Part shown: in pieces, positions 36,239 through 46,439 of the stretch
Layout of the letters: every line of letters starts with the position of its first letter
Numbering within the stretch: the stretch's first letter is position 1
Origin: Doryteuthis pealeii
Lineage: Eukaryota > Mollusca > Cephalopoda > Myopsida > Loliginidae
NCBI GenBank assembly: GCA_023376005.1
Contig: CM042157.1
Coordinates: 15,673,531 to 15,737,530, forward strand
Direction of reading: 5' to 3'
DNA: 64,000 bases
The notes under the pieces: model-generated
Databases searched by the model: none
What the model was told of the DNA's origin: nothing
What the model saw: only the letters and a program-made list of their open reading frames with translations
Program-made: the position numbers and the translations under genes

Positions 36239-37400
36239 ATGTTACTTTTTTCTTCTTTTCGTTGTTTCCTTCTTATCTTTTTTTGTTTCTTTATTATTCT
36301 TCATCTTCTTATTTCTTTCGTTCTTCTTCTTCATCAGACTTTTCTTTATTTCTGTTGTTACTTTTTTCTTCTCTTCGTTGTTCCTTCTTATTTTTTTTGT
36401 TTCTTTATTATTCTTCATCTTCTTATTTCTTTCGTTCTTCTTCTTCATCTGACTTTTCTTTATTTCTGTTGTTACTTTTTTCTTCTCTTCGTTGTTTCCT
36501 TCTTATTCTTTTTTTGTTTCTTTATTATTCTTCATCTTCTTATTTCTTTCGTTCTTCTTCTTCATCTGACTTTTCTTTATTTCTGTTGTTACTTTTTTCT
36601 TCTCTTCGTTGTTTCCTTCTTATTCTTTTTTGTTTCTTTATTATTCTTCATCTTCTTATTTCTTTCGTTCTTCTTCTTCATCAGACTTTTCTTTATTTCT
36701 GTTGTTACTTTTTTCTTCTCTTCGTTGTTTCCTTCTTATTCTTTTTTTGTTTCTTATTATTCTTCATCTTCTTATTCTTTCGTTCTTCTTCTTCATCTGA
36801 CTTTTCTTTATTTCTGTTGTTACTTTTTTCTTCTCTTCGTTGTTTCCTTCTTATTCTTTTTGTTTCTTTATTATTCTTCATCTTCTTATTTCTTTCGTTC
36901 TTCTTCTTCATCTGACTTTTCTTTATTTCTGTTGTACTTTTTCTTCTCTTCGTTGTTTCCTTCTTATTCTTTTTTTGTTTCTTTATTATTCTTCATCTTC
37001 TTTCTTTCGTTCTTCTTCTTCATCTGACTATTCATTCTTTCTGTTTTTACTTTTTTTTCTTCTCTTCGTTGTTTCCTTCTTATGCTTTTTTGTTTCTTTA
37101 TTATTCTTCATCTTCTTTCTTTCGTTCTTCTTCTTCATCTGACTATTCATTCTTTCTGTTTTACTTTTTCTTCTCTTCGTTGTTTCCTTCTTATGCTTTT
37201 TTGTTTCTTTATTATTCTTCATCTTCTTTCTTTCGTTCTTCTTCTTCATCCGATTCTTTATTCTTTCTGTTGTTACTTTTTTTCTTCTTTTCGTTGTTTC
37301 CTTATTCTTTTTTGTTTCTTTATTATTCTTCATCTTCTTCTTTCTTTCGTTCTTCTTCATATGATTCTTTATTCTTTCTGTTGTTACTTTTTTCTTCTTT
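36239..37400 (+). repeat. Pyrimidine-rich tandem array, unit about 116 bp, about 10 copies
   Basis: Each unit runs CTGTTGTTACTTTTTTCTTC, CTTCGTTGTTTCCTTCTTAT, GTTTCTTTATTATTCTTCAT and TTCGTTCTTCTTCTTCATC. Successive starts fall near 36,239, 36,355, 36,468, 36,590, 36,703, 36,822 and 36,930 and then at similar spacing. Later copies are slightly shorter and change CTGACTTTTC to CTGACTATTC. Long F/L/S-rich frames through the array (262 codons at 36,239) are artefacts of composition. Confidence 0.92.
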
Positions 37401-37448
37401 TCTTGTTTCCTTTTTGTTCTCAATCTGATGTTAATTTATTTCTGTTGT

Positions 37449-37534
37449 TTCTTCTTCTTCTTCTTCTTCTTCTTCTTCTTCTTCTTCTTCTTCTTCTTCT
37501 TCTTCTTCTTCTTCTTCTTCTTCTTCTTCTTCTT
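37449..37534 (+). repeat. (TTC)n microsatellite
   Basis: A perfect TTC run, long enough to form triplex (H-DNA) in principle. Confidence 0.97.
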
Positions 37535-38100
37535 TCTGCATTGCTTTTACATTATCCCATTATCTGCTAATCTTTTTCTCACTTCCTGTGTTTTTCCTCT
37601 TCTTTACCTTTCTTCTTTCTATTCCCTTTCTCTTTCATTCTTCTACAACATACACTCTTCTTATTCCCGACTATTTCTTCCCGCCTTTATTCTTCTTTGT
37701 CATTTCCTTCTTTTCTCTTCTTCATCCTTTCTTTTTTTCCATCCATCATTCTTTTTCTTTTCCTTCGAATTTTCTCTTTTCTCCCTTTTCTCTCTTACAT
37801 CCTTTCCCTTTTTATTCTCTCTTTCATTATTTCTTTCTTTTTCAACATCCTTTCTTTCTTCTCCTCCCGACAATTTCTTCTTGCTTTATTTTTTTCAGTT
37901 TATTCTTTATCCTTCATCTTTTTTTCTTCTTCATCTTTTCACCCTTTCTCTCAACCTTTCATTCCTCATCTTTCTCCCCGTCATCCTTTCACTCCTTTTT
38001 TCCCAGTCCTTCATACTTTAACTGGATCCTTTTTTCTTTCCTCACCTTCAACTCCTCTTTTTTCTCTCCCCTTCATCCTTTTCTTTTCTGTTTTTTTTTG
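37535..38100 (+). repeat. Pyrimidine-rich low-complexity tract
   Basis: TTTCTTC-like text without a regular unit. A similar tract continues at 38,380-38,470 and 38,870-39,350. Confidence 0.7.
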
Positions 38101-38785
38101 TGTTTATTTAAATAAAAGGATGTTGGACCAAGTAACCAATAAATAACTATACTTTTTAAAAAATTAAAATCGAAAACTATTTTAGTATAAAAACGTGCCT
38201 TTGGGTTGGAAATATACATGAACAAACTTTGAAAAAAATCTTACAGTGAAATTCTGATGCAATAAAAATCGTGTGTTGTTTGTAAACAAATAACCGGGAG
38301 TTTACAGGTAAAAGCAAAATGTGTTCCTTTCAAAACAGCTCCCACCTGGGGTGCTTATTAGTTACTTGGTCCCTGTTCTCACTCGTTTTCTTTTTTCTCC
38401 CGACTATTACTTCTCACTTCATTTTTTCTCTTTATTCTTTATCCTTCATTTTACTTCTTCATCCTTTCATTCATTTTATTCTTTGTATATGCAAATTATT
38501 CATAGCTTGTTTCTTCAGATACTTGTGTCCAGTGAATTCATCCATTGGACTGGTAAGATATTGATATCAGTGTGATACCGGGGGCATCCCTCCAGGCAGC
38601 ACCTGTCCCCTCTTCTAAAAGGTGCAGTGTCGGGTTTATTGCCCGGTGCTTGAGGTGCCTCAAAAAAGGAATGTGGAAGGGATTCATGCAATTTTTATGC
38701 ACTGGCCATTCGTGAGTGGTTACCCACTATAATGATCCTTTTGTTAAACTGACATGGTGGGTTGTCAGTAAATAATTGCAAATTA
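38101..38785. other. Anonymous sequence
   Basis: No gene recognised. 38,580-38,760 is GC-richer and may be an unrecognised repeat. Confidence 0.4.
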
Positions 38786-38875
38786 TTCATAGGAGGCTCT
38801 CATAATGTAATGGTTATCATTTTATGGGATGGACATTGTGTCCCGAGTTCAAATCCTGGACAAAGCTCTTTGCAT
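38786..38875 (+). mobile_element. Y SINE, tRNA-like head only
   Basis: TAATGTAATGGTTATC (A-box region) is followed about 40 bases later by GAGTTCAAATCCTGG (B-box region). This matches the head of the Y copies near 54.4 kb. The body is replaced by CT-rich DNA. Confidence 0.7.
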
Positions 38876-39350
38876 TCTTTCTCTCCTTCATTCTTTCACT
38901 CTTTCTCTTTCTCTCAATCATCTTTTTTCTGTTTTCACATTCAACCTCTCTCTTTTCTGAATTATTCACCACTTTCCTTTCTATTCTTTCACTTTTTCTT
39001 TCTTCTACTCTCAACTATTTCTTTTCCCTTTATGTTTTTATTTATTCTTCATCCTTCATATATTTTCTTCTTCATCCTTCATCCTTCATATATTTTCTTC
39101 TTCATCCTTCATCACTCCGCTTCTTCCTTTCCTTTATTCTTTCCCTCCTTCTCTGTCACTCCTTCATATTTTCAATCCTTTTTGCTTTTTTTTCTCTTTT
39201 TTTAATTCTTTCAACCGTCTCCTTCATTCCTACCTTTTCTCATACTTTCACTCATCAACCTTTTTCTTCTGTTCTCTCCTTCAACTTCTCTCTATTCTTC
39301 CTCCTTTTCCTCCTTCACTACCTGTTTTTTTTTAAATACTTAGTCTTCTT

Positions 39351-40175
39351 TTAGGTTGATCAAGTATTTAGCAGTTCTAATCAAGATCGAAACCTTACCC
39401 TCAAGTGAGATGTTGGGCTCAACACAATGCAATTGTGCATCTCAACATCGCTGATCAATGTCAGCGATGTGTTCATTAATCCTGGCTTCTGGCATTGATA
39501 TCAAACAAGATTTTTATTACAACTCCAACGTTATTATTTCTTCTTTTGTTTTTTTGTTTTCTTTTGTTTTGTTTTTTTATATTCAATGGCTGTTAAACAA
39601 GCAGAATCAATAGAAAATAAAGATTGTAAAAAAATCAACAAAAATAATTTCAGAAAAAGAAAAAAAATCCAAACGATAAATCATCAATTTGCAGTGACTC
39701 AACTTTGTACTCTTGACCCCCACCCCTAATATCTTACACCGGAATTTGCAGCCCGGGTTACTTCAGCCTTAGTTCTGCAAAACAATAAGACTATCAAACA
39801 CGGTCATTTAAATAGTCTAATTCCCCGTGGGATAAGTACCAACAAAATTAAGTCGTCAATCAGCACTTGAGACAGTGTTAAGGACCTGAGCCTGGACTTA
39901 AATTCGGAACAGTTTCGGAAAGATACAATGGGTGAATGTTCCGAGTATTTTTAGCCAACATTTGCTGCCAAATATCAGTTATTTGAGACAGTTCATTTAC
40001 TTCATTGATAGGAAAGGTAGCAGATAAAGAATTCTCTGAAAAGAAGCATCGTTAGAATTTTGGTAAAAGAAGAAATGAAAAAAAAATAAAAAAAAGTGCA
40101 TTAACTTTTAGAACTGGTATCTTGCATGTAAATAAGTTGATTCCCAAAATTTAATAGAATTTGGAAAGCATACAA
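39351..40175. other. Anonymous sequence
   Basis: No gene recognised. A 39,412-39,466 hairpin (GAGATGTTGGGCTC with CATCTCAACATC) is visible. Confidence 0.4.
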
Positions 40176-40179
40176 GATT

Positions 40180-40435
40180 TTGCTCAGTCGGTAGAACGTC
40201 CGCTTAGGAATCGCAAGGTCCTGAGTTTGATACCGTTTCTCGCCAACCCAGCGCTTGTGTAACAGAGTTTGAGTAATCTGTAAAGCATCTGGAAGCTATC
40301 GGTAGGCATGGCGCTCCTTTTTAGGGAAATAAATATTCCTGGTTTGCGCTAGCGAAAAGAGGATAGACTATCTCGCTGTTTGGTGGATACCAAAAATAGC
40401 CCACTCTGCCGACAACAAGATAAATATTGTATAGA
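40180..40435 (+). mobile_element. tRNA-derived SINE (type S)
   Basis: The head has GCTCAGTCGGTAGAACG (A box) and GAGTTTGATACC (B box). The body contains CTCGCCAACC, GGTAGGCATGGCGCTCC, GCGCTAGCGAAAAGAGGATA and the end TGCCGACAA. Other copies are at 42,463, 43,668 (minus), 44,171 and 15,860 (minus). The family matches the style of cephalopod tRNA SINEs. Confidence 0.85.
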
Positions 40436-40494
40436 CTCTTGCCACTTTTCTTCAAGAGAAGTACCTTTTGTGAGCCAGTTTACAACAGCAGGTG

Positions 40495-40600
40495 AATTTG
40501 TTTGTTTAATGGCATATCAATCTTTGTAGGTTATTTAATGCCAAAATCATCCTTGAAGGAGAACGTTAGTGGTACTATTTAACCCATAGCTGGAAGGATA
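40495..40600 (-). mobile_element. 3' end fragment of family X
   Basis: TTTGTTTAATGGCATATCAA is followed by TTATTTAATGCC and TTTAACCCATAGCTGGAAGG, corresponding to the tail region of X at 1,139-1,275. The rest is missing. A similar fragment is at 63,280-63,350. Confidence 0.55.
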
Positions 40601-40678
40601 AAGAGTTCATTCCTTTCCAAAGAATATTAATCAGAAACTGATCATTATAGCACGACTGGAGTTATATATGGAATTGAG

Positions 40679-40735
40679 AGAAAGAAAGAAAGAAAGAAAG
40701 AAAGAAAAAAAAAGGAAAGAAAGAAGGAAGGAAAT
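40679..40735 (+). repeat. (GAAA)n microsatellite
   Basis: GAAA run with interruptions at the 3' side. Confidence 0.9.
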
Positions 40736-40813
40736 AGGTAAACAGAAAATGAGATACGGGATTGAAAGAAAAGAAATAAATAAATAGACAAATGAGTATC
40801 AGAAAAATGATAG

Positions 40814-41119
40814 TTGAATTATCTCCGCCTGCCACCAGAGGGTGAATCACCAATATATGTTATTGGTTTCAAATTTAAACCCCATGAGGAAATGCACTTA
40901 TCAAGGGTCCTTTCACCAGGCGAGTCGCTTTTCAAGCGCTCCCTTCACTTATCGTATGAGATTCAACCAGGCGAGACGCGATTTTCAAGCGCTCCCTATC
41001 AACTACGAGTAGAATTGCATTCTAGTGCACCTTCACCATCAAACAGCGAGTGGTACATCCAGCGCAATTTCACCTTACCTCAACAAGATAAGTCTGGTCG
41101 CATATGGAAATTTAGTTAA
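40814..41119 (+). CDS. Unrecognised 101-codon open frame with internal repeat
   Basis: ATG at 40,814, stop at 41,117. The translation has mixed composition and an internal near-duplicate: SPGESLFKRSLHLSY and QPGETRFSSAPYQLR. At DNA level this is ACCAGGCGAG(T/A)CGC followed by TTTTCAAGCGCTCCC, repeated about 58 bases apart. I recognise no domain. The repeat suggests non-coding repeat DNA that happens to be open, but it is among the few frames here not caused by simple sequence. Confidence 0.2.
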   Translation: MNYLRLPPEGESPIYVIGFKFKPHEEMHLSRVLSPGESLFKRSLHLSYEIQPGETRFSSAPYQLRVELHSSAPSPSNSEWYIQRNFTLPQQDKSGRIWKFS

Positions 41120-41164
41120 AAACGGAACAAATTAAACTCGTAAGTCAACGTAGCACTATATAAT

Positions 41165-41400
41165 AGAATACGCACAAGATCAATTTTTGAGCAGAGTTTG
41201 AATTCAAAGTTTTCCTTCTCCTGGACTGGTTGCCAAGGTTAAAGAGCCTAGTCTATCTACTATTTACATATAGCTGGAAGGAGAATAGTTTTTTTTAAGA
41301 ACATTATATGCACGGGTATTAGCGCTATGTGAAATACAAACAGCTTCGTTCAGGATTTGCAATCTGGTCAACGTGTCCATTTCCTATGATGTTAACCAGG
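41165..41400 (-). mobile_element. Y SINE copy
   Basis: The TTTTCCTTCTCCTGGACTGG, CAAGGTTAAAGAGCC and GCTGGAAGGAGAATAG motifs appear in the usual order. The tRNA-like head lies at the right end (GTCCATTTCCTATGATGTTA). The CTAAC preceding CAAGG is deleted. Confidence 0.8.
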
Positions 41401-42394
41401 AGAACCTCAGAATAAAGATGAGTATAAGCAATATTTTTTTATGGTTAAATTCCCCACAATATATATGCCACTACATTTGCAACACCATTTGTGTACCTCT
41501 TTTGAATATATGTCTTAATTTTCAACTGTTGTTTTCGTTTTCTTTCACTCGAAATTATTTACCTGCCACCGGGAGATTCTAAGAGCCCCAATATCTTCCC
41601 CCTGTTATTCCTCTTAAGAGAGTAAACGGAAACAGATAGATACATGTACTGAAACAAAAAAGAAAAAAAAACAAAAGAAAGAATGAATAAAGAACCAAAC
41701 CGACACAAGAAAAGTGGATAAAAAGATAACGGGTCGAAAGAGAGAAGGAAAGAAAGAAAGAAAGTTATGTACTGTACACATCTTTATCTATTTATTTCAG
41801 AGAGGAAAGCAAGCGCAACTGTACAGAGACGAAATAACTGATCTATCAGAATCATTGAACAGTGGAATAAGTACAATCTATCCCTGTTGATTGAATAGAG
41901 TTCATTAGGAACAATTAATTGAAACAAGAAATTCAATAATATGAACATCAGAATAAAGAGATTATTAGGAAGAATTAACTAATTGTGACAAAAAAGGAGG
42001 TAATGACACAAAAAAGAAAAAGAAAAAAGAAATGTCAGTATTGCCAATCCTCAAATCTGAATATCTAATTTCACTTTCACTTTTATTTTCAACTTTGGCC
42101 ACACATAACGAGTGCTTCTCAATGACTGGGGAAAATATCAGTGTTATATGACAATCTCGCTATAAAGTCATGCTGACTATTGGACAATATCCAAACGGTA
42201 TCATTTGTATGCTAATTAGTATGACAACTGCCACAAAGATGGTGCTAGTGCTATCAACGGAGCCAGATGCTCCTCTGCAACTATTTCAGTGAGGAGGATA
42301 TAAATCTTACTAGAAACAGTACTAATTTCGGAATTGTGATTGTGTACCGCTTCAAATACACCCTACTTTCGACCTCTCTTCGTATTACATTGTT

Positions 42395-42395
<1 letters not shown>
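41401..42395. other. Anonymous AT-rich sequence
   Basis: No gene recognised. A short GAAA run lies at about 41,750-41,763. Confidence 0.45.

Positions 42396-42399
<4 letters not shown>

Positions 42400-42456
<57 letters not shown>
42400..42456. repeat. (TA)n microsatellite
   Basis: TA run abutting the SINE at 42,463. Confidence 0.95.
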
Positions 42457-42458
<2 letters not shown>

Positions 42459-42462
42459 TAAA

Positions 42463-42695
42463 GTAAAGTTAGCTTAGTCAGTTGAGCGTTCGGCTAGAAA
42501 CCACAAGGTTCCTAGTTTGATACCGGTGCTCGCCAACTCAGGGATCTGTGCGGTAAAGTAAGGAGCTGATGGTAGGTGTGGTGCTCCACCTCAGACGCAA
42601 AAACAATCTCCTTGGACTAGCGCTATTGAAAAGGGGATAGACTCCCTCGCTGCATGGCTGATATCGAAATTAGGCCGCCCCGACGACTTTACTTT
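42463..42695 (+). mobile_element. tRNA-derived SINE (type S), well preserved
   Basis: TTAGCTTAGTCAGTTGAGCG (A-box region) and CCTAGTTTGATACCGG (B-box region) form the head. The body runs through GCTCGCCAACTC, GGTGTGGTGCTCC, TTGGACTAGCGCTATTGAAA and ends at GCCGCCCCGACGAC. It lies between two (TA)n runs. Confidence 0.88.
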
Positions 42696-42696
42696 T

Positions 42697-42700
<4 letters not shown>

Positions 42701-42742
<42 letters not shown>
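42701..42742. repeat. (TA)n microsatellite
   Basis: TA run directly joined to the 3' end (CTAG) of the Helitron-like element. Confidence 0.95.
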
Positions 42743-42743
<1 letters not shown>

Positions 42744-43384
42744 TAGCAAATATATGCACCCTCCGGGTGCAAGTATTTAAGTTTTAATATAATAAAATAT
42801 CATGTTAAATTAGAAAGGCTAATGAAACTGAATAAGAATTCAGATAAAGATATTTGGAACAGAGGGGGTATAATCGGAAAATAGAACAACTTTGAAACTA
42901 ACTGTTCCACCATTTTCCCTTACTCCCGTCTTTCAGTGGTAAATTTCCCTAATTTAACTATTTAGTTAAAATAGGAAGAAAAGAATAAAATTACAGTTAT
43001 TTCTTTATGTTAATAGATTTCTGTTAAGATTTATCCCCGAGATTTTTGCTCATATTTATTAAGATAAAACCAAACAATTAGAAATCAATAATACTAAGCA
43101 TATATTTATTAAAATCAATTTTTTAAGATCAATATGCAAATTAGCCTTCCCATTCACACTGTAAACCGCTATTTCGTTGAATATATAAATATAATTGCAT
43201 GTTATTAGTATGTTGATATTGTTAACAGTCTTAATGATGTAAAACAATTTTACTAATAATTGAGGTTTAAATAAATAATAAAATCATGGAGAATGTGATG
43301 TAAATAACAAAGGGAATTGTGACTTGAATAGTGATATAGTTTCGGTTACAGACATACAAACCCACAATCTCCATTATAATAAGA
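42743..43384 (-). mobile_element. Non-autonomous Helitron-like element, copy A
   Basis: Read on the minus strand it starts with TC (TCTTATTATAATGGAGATTG) preceded by A and ends with CTAG followed by T. A GC-rich hairpin GCACCCGGAGGGTGC (42,756-42,770) lies 9 bases before the CTAG. TC/CTRR ends, a subterminal 3' hairpin and A|T insertion without duplication are the Helitron hallmarks. It has no Rep/helicase ORF. A second copy, 48,095-48,728, is in opposite orientation and shares the same ends. Confidence 0.8.
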
Positions 43385-43386
43385 TA

Positions 43387-43411
43387 TGTGTGTGCGTGTG
43401 TGTGTGTGTGT
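43387..43411 (+). repeat. (TG)n microsatellite
   Basis: Short TG run next to the Helitron-like 5' end. Confidence 0.9.
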
Positions 43412-43553
43412 TGAAAAAATAAATAAAGGAAAGAAAGTGTAGAATGGATAAAACAGATTATTTTAATCAATTTTACTTACACGTGTTGATTAAAATATCC
43501 TATTTTATCCATTCTACACTTTCTTTCCTTTATTTATTTTTTTCAACATACCG
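43408..43553. repeat. Inverted repeat (about 65-bp arms)
   Basis: TTGAAAAAATAAATAAAGGA...GAATGGATAAAACAG on the left is mirrored by CCTATTTTATCCATTC...TATTTATTTTTTTCAACATA on the right, around a short middle near 43,475. It is probably a small fold-back element. Confidence 0.75.
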
Positions 43554-43573
43554 TCGGATTCACTTCCATTTTC

Positions 43574-43579
<6 letters not shown>

Positions 43580-43621
<42 letters not shown>

Positions 43622-43622
43622 A
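43580..43622 (+). repeat. (CA)n microsatellite
   Basis: CA run. Confidence 0.95.
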
Positions 43623-43667
43623 ACACAGACATATATATATAATATTAGATTATCAAGACATAAAATG

Positions 43668-43900
43668 AGTAAGTAAAGTCACCAGAATGGCTGTTTGATG
43701 GTATCAATTGAACTATGAGGGAATCTATCCCCTTTTCACTCGCTACTGTGAGACTGTTTTGAATTTGAGTTGGAGCGCTACAATTTTCTGCATCGATCCA
43801 AGCTAGTTGTGCTGAGTTGGCAAGGGCCAGTATCAAACCTGGAACCTTGTGGTCTGTAGGTGGATGCTCTGCCCACTGAGCTAAAGTACGTATGTATTTC
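43668..43900 (-). mobile_element. tRNA-derived SINE (type S)
   Basis: On the minus strand TTTAGCTCAGTGGGCAGAGC (A box) and CCAGGTTTGATACTGG (B box) form the head, followed by the CAACTCAGCACAACTAG body and the GAAAAGGGGATAGATTCC motif. Confidence 0.85.
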
Positions 43901-44170
43901 CCTTGTCTTGTAGAAATTTTTTTTTTTGTAAAATAAAATATCATTTCCGATGAAACTGTGTAGAAGAAACTGTATGACATCACTTACCCTATGGGGATGA
44001 AGCCAGCCAATGTGGACTCACTTACAGCAATGGTGGAAGTAAGTGTAAAGTTGCAGTTGTCCTTATGGAAATGATTCACTAATGCAAGGATATATGTGTG
44101 TTTTTTTTTTCAGATTCAGTTTAAGATTTGGGCTGCTCTGCCTAGAAATCTTTTTTTCTTTAGTTTTTAT

Positions 44171-44350
44171 AGAGCCGGTTTTGCTTAGTCAGATGAGCCA
44201 TCTAGGAACCACAAGCTTATCTGGGTTCAATACCAGCCCTTGCCAAATCATCGCATGTGTAGTACAGCTTGGATCTGTGTGGTAAAGGGAATAGACTCAC
44301 TTGCTGTCTGGCTGATTCTGACAAGAAGCCACTACTTGACTTACTACTTA
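44171..44350 (+). mobile_element. tRNA-derived SINE (type S), shortened
   Basis: TTGCTTAGTCAGATGAGC (A box) and TGGGTTCAATACCAGC (B box), then a shortened body ending in TGACAAGAAGCCAC. Confidence 0.8.
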
Positions 44351-44402
44351 TGTGAGTAAATTATAAAAACTCTGTAATTTAGAACGAAACATTCTTCTAT
44401 AT

Positions 44403-44640
44403 CAGGGTCACCAAAGTGTGACCCGCGAGCCGGATCCGGCCCGCGAAAGCATTTTATCCCCGATGGTACTTTTTTTTTTGTTAAAACGTACAAAATTGAA
44501 ATATGTGAAATCAACCCATCAAACGAAATTGTCTGATAAACATTTGAAAGCAATTCTCTCTATTGGATGTAGCAATTCCAAACCAAACATTGACGACATC
44601 TTGAAAAACAAACATCAATTTCACAAATCTCACTGAACAT
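44403..44640 (+). mobile_element. hAT (Charlie/ZBED-like) transposon remnant
   Basis: CAGGGTCACCAAAGTGTGAC followed by GCGAGCCGGATCCGGCCCGC is the style of a hAT-Charlie terminal inverted repeat. After about 80 bases, an open frame at 44,486-44,636 reads VKSTHQTKLSDKHLKAILSI and NSKPNIDDILKNKHQF, resembling the extreme C terminus of ZBED-type hAT transposases. Everything between is deleted, and I did not find the other inverted repeat. Confidence 0.6.
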
Positions 44641-44764
44641 TTCTGCTGTTACGTTCTTTGATGATATTTTGAAAACGAATATGTTGGTTAAATTAGTTTT
44701 TGTGCATCTTACGCCACTCACCCATGAATATAACACGGAGATAAATTTCGTTTTACACTGCAAC

Positions 44765-45035
44765 TAAATCTTTACAGATGGCTCTAAGGAAAATTGCAAA
44801 ACAGCATGTGCAGCAATTTTAAATTGAAAACTCGTAAGAACTCTCCCAAATGAAAGCTGCACTTTTTCAGCTGAAACCCCTGCAATAGATCTTGAACTTG
44901 TCGGGAATCTTGAACTTGTCGGGGATCAAATCTTGATCCGATTTAGCTGTTGAGTCAGCTCTTTCATCCCCCCCTTACTCCTATATGGCTTGGGATCCAG
45001 CATATCATAATCTCCTTAGAGTTAGACATCGAATC
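44765..45035. pseudogene. LINE RNase H fragment, partial duplicate plus inverted segment
   Basis: 44,772-44,900 repeats the start of the RNase H domain found at 45,042 (TDGSK...). 44,918-45,030 is then the reverse complement of about 45,300-45,427, the later part of the same domain. The piece is a local duplication-inversion of the adjacent LINE fragment. Confidence 0.75.
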
Positions 45036-45041
45036 TAATCT

Positions 45042-45825
45042 TTACAGATGGCTCTAAGGACAATGACAAAACAGCATTTGCAGCTATTTCAAATTCTTAA
45101 AAATCGTAAGAAAAGCTATCCCAAATGAAAGCTTCATTTTTTTTTCAACTGGAACCCGTGCAATAGATCTAGCACTTGATATCATCTCTGAAAATAACTG
45201 CAAAAAATGTATCATCTTCTCAGACTCGCTCTGTCCTACTATCATTAAGAAATTAAATAAAAACAAAACTAGAAGACCCTCTCATCATTAAGCTCCTGAA
45301 TAGATTAGACTCGATGTCTAAGGAGATTATGATATGCTGGATCCCAAGACATATAGGAGTGAGGGGGAATGAAAGAGCTGACTCTGCAGCTAAATCGGCT
45401 CTACATTTGATCCCCGACAAGTTCAAGATTCCATATACTGACTTGAAACCTAAAATTAATAGATTCATTCATAAAAATGGCAACAACGCTGGAATAACAA
45501 AATCCACAATAAACTCTTCCTAATCAACCCCAATTTGGGAAACTGTAGACCAACTTTAAGAAAGTCTAAAAAGGAACATTGTGTCCCGATTGGTCACACA
45601 AGACTAACGCACTCCTATATACTCAAACAAAAAACAGCAACCACAATGTGAAACATATCAGACACATGTCATTGTTAAACACTTATTCATGGAATGCAGG
45701 GTTTTTGCTCATATCAGAAACCGTTATTTTAATGCAAATAATATGAAAGATCTGTTTGAAAATGTCAACATGGAGGACATTCGGTCCTTTTTGAGGGAAA
45801 TAAAATTATACCATAGAATATAGAC
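45042..45825 (+). pseudogene. Non-LTR retrotransposon RNase H and C-terminal region
   Basis: The frame is broken by indels and stops but the order is clear: TDGSK (first catalytic Asp), then KKCIIFSDSLCPTIIKKL (second Asp region), then ICWIPRHIGVRGNERADSAA (conserved His and Asp), then TRLTHSYILKQKTA and a Cys/His segment ending near MECRVF. This is the RNase H plus terminal segment of an I/Jockey-type LINE. The reverse-transcriptase domain that should precede it is absent. It is a different LINE family from the RT fragments at 30.9 and 61.4 kb. Confidence 0.8.
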
Positions 45826-46023
45826 ATGAATCAATACCATGTAATATGATCCCCAATGGTGCTAACACATTGTTAAAACAAATTACTAAAAAGTATAAAT
45901 ATAAATACACAACATATATTACTTCGGAACAGTTAGACATGAAAGGATTGAAGAATATGCAGATAAAACATTTCTGCACTATTTAACTAAATATGTCTGA
46001 ATGAAAAAATGTTACCCAAATAC

Positions 46024-46089
<66 letters not shown>

Positions 46090-46090
46090 C

Positions 46091-46130
<40 letters not shown>
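46024..46130. repeat. (TA)n microsatellite
   Basis: Long TA run with a few TG and TC interruptions. Confidence 0.95.
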
Positions 46131-46274
46131 AAGTTAAACATAATGAATCAGATATGCCTACTAATTATTCGGTTAGTAAGCTCACCAGGGCAAGAATCTG
46201 AGTCAGATTATTGCCCTGATGAGCAACTAAGCGAAACTATTAGTAGGTATATCTGATTCATAGGTTTAACTTTA
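46131..46274. repeat. Inverted repeat made of two hammerhead-like halves
   Basis: AAGTTAAAC at the left end mirrors GTTTAACTT at the right end. The right half on the plus strand has CUGAUGA (46,216-46,222), a 2-bp GC/GC helix II, GAAA (46,233-46,236) and GUA. The left half, read on the minus strand, shows the same layout with a CUGGUGA core. It lies between TA tracts. Confidence 0.55.
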
Positions 46275-46339
46275 TTATTATTTGCTGCACTTAGGTATTG
46301 CGCACTTTTTACATTTTAGTTTTAGATAATTCTAGCGGT

Positions 46340-46433
<94 letters not shown>
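46340..46433. repeat. (TA)n-(CA)n-(TA)n compound microsatellite
   Basis: TA, CA and TA runs in succession. Confidence 0.95.
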
Positions 46434-46434
<1 letters not shown>

Positions 46435-46439
46435 TTTGG

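Noticed and set aside
36239..37400. CRISPR-like spaced repeat
   Set aside because: Units are contiguous low-complexity tandem repeats in a eukaryotic genome, with no unique spacers.
36239..38115. Frames of 262, 217, 197 and 175 codons
   Set aside because: All are translations of T+C-only DNA with no stops because stop codons need A; no domain and no start context.
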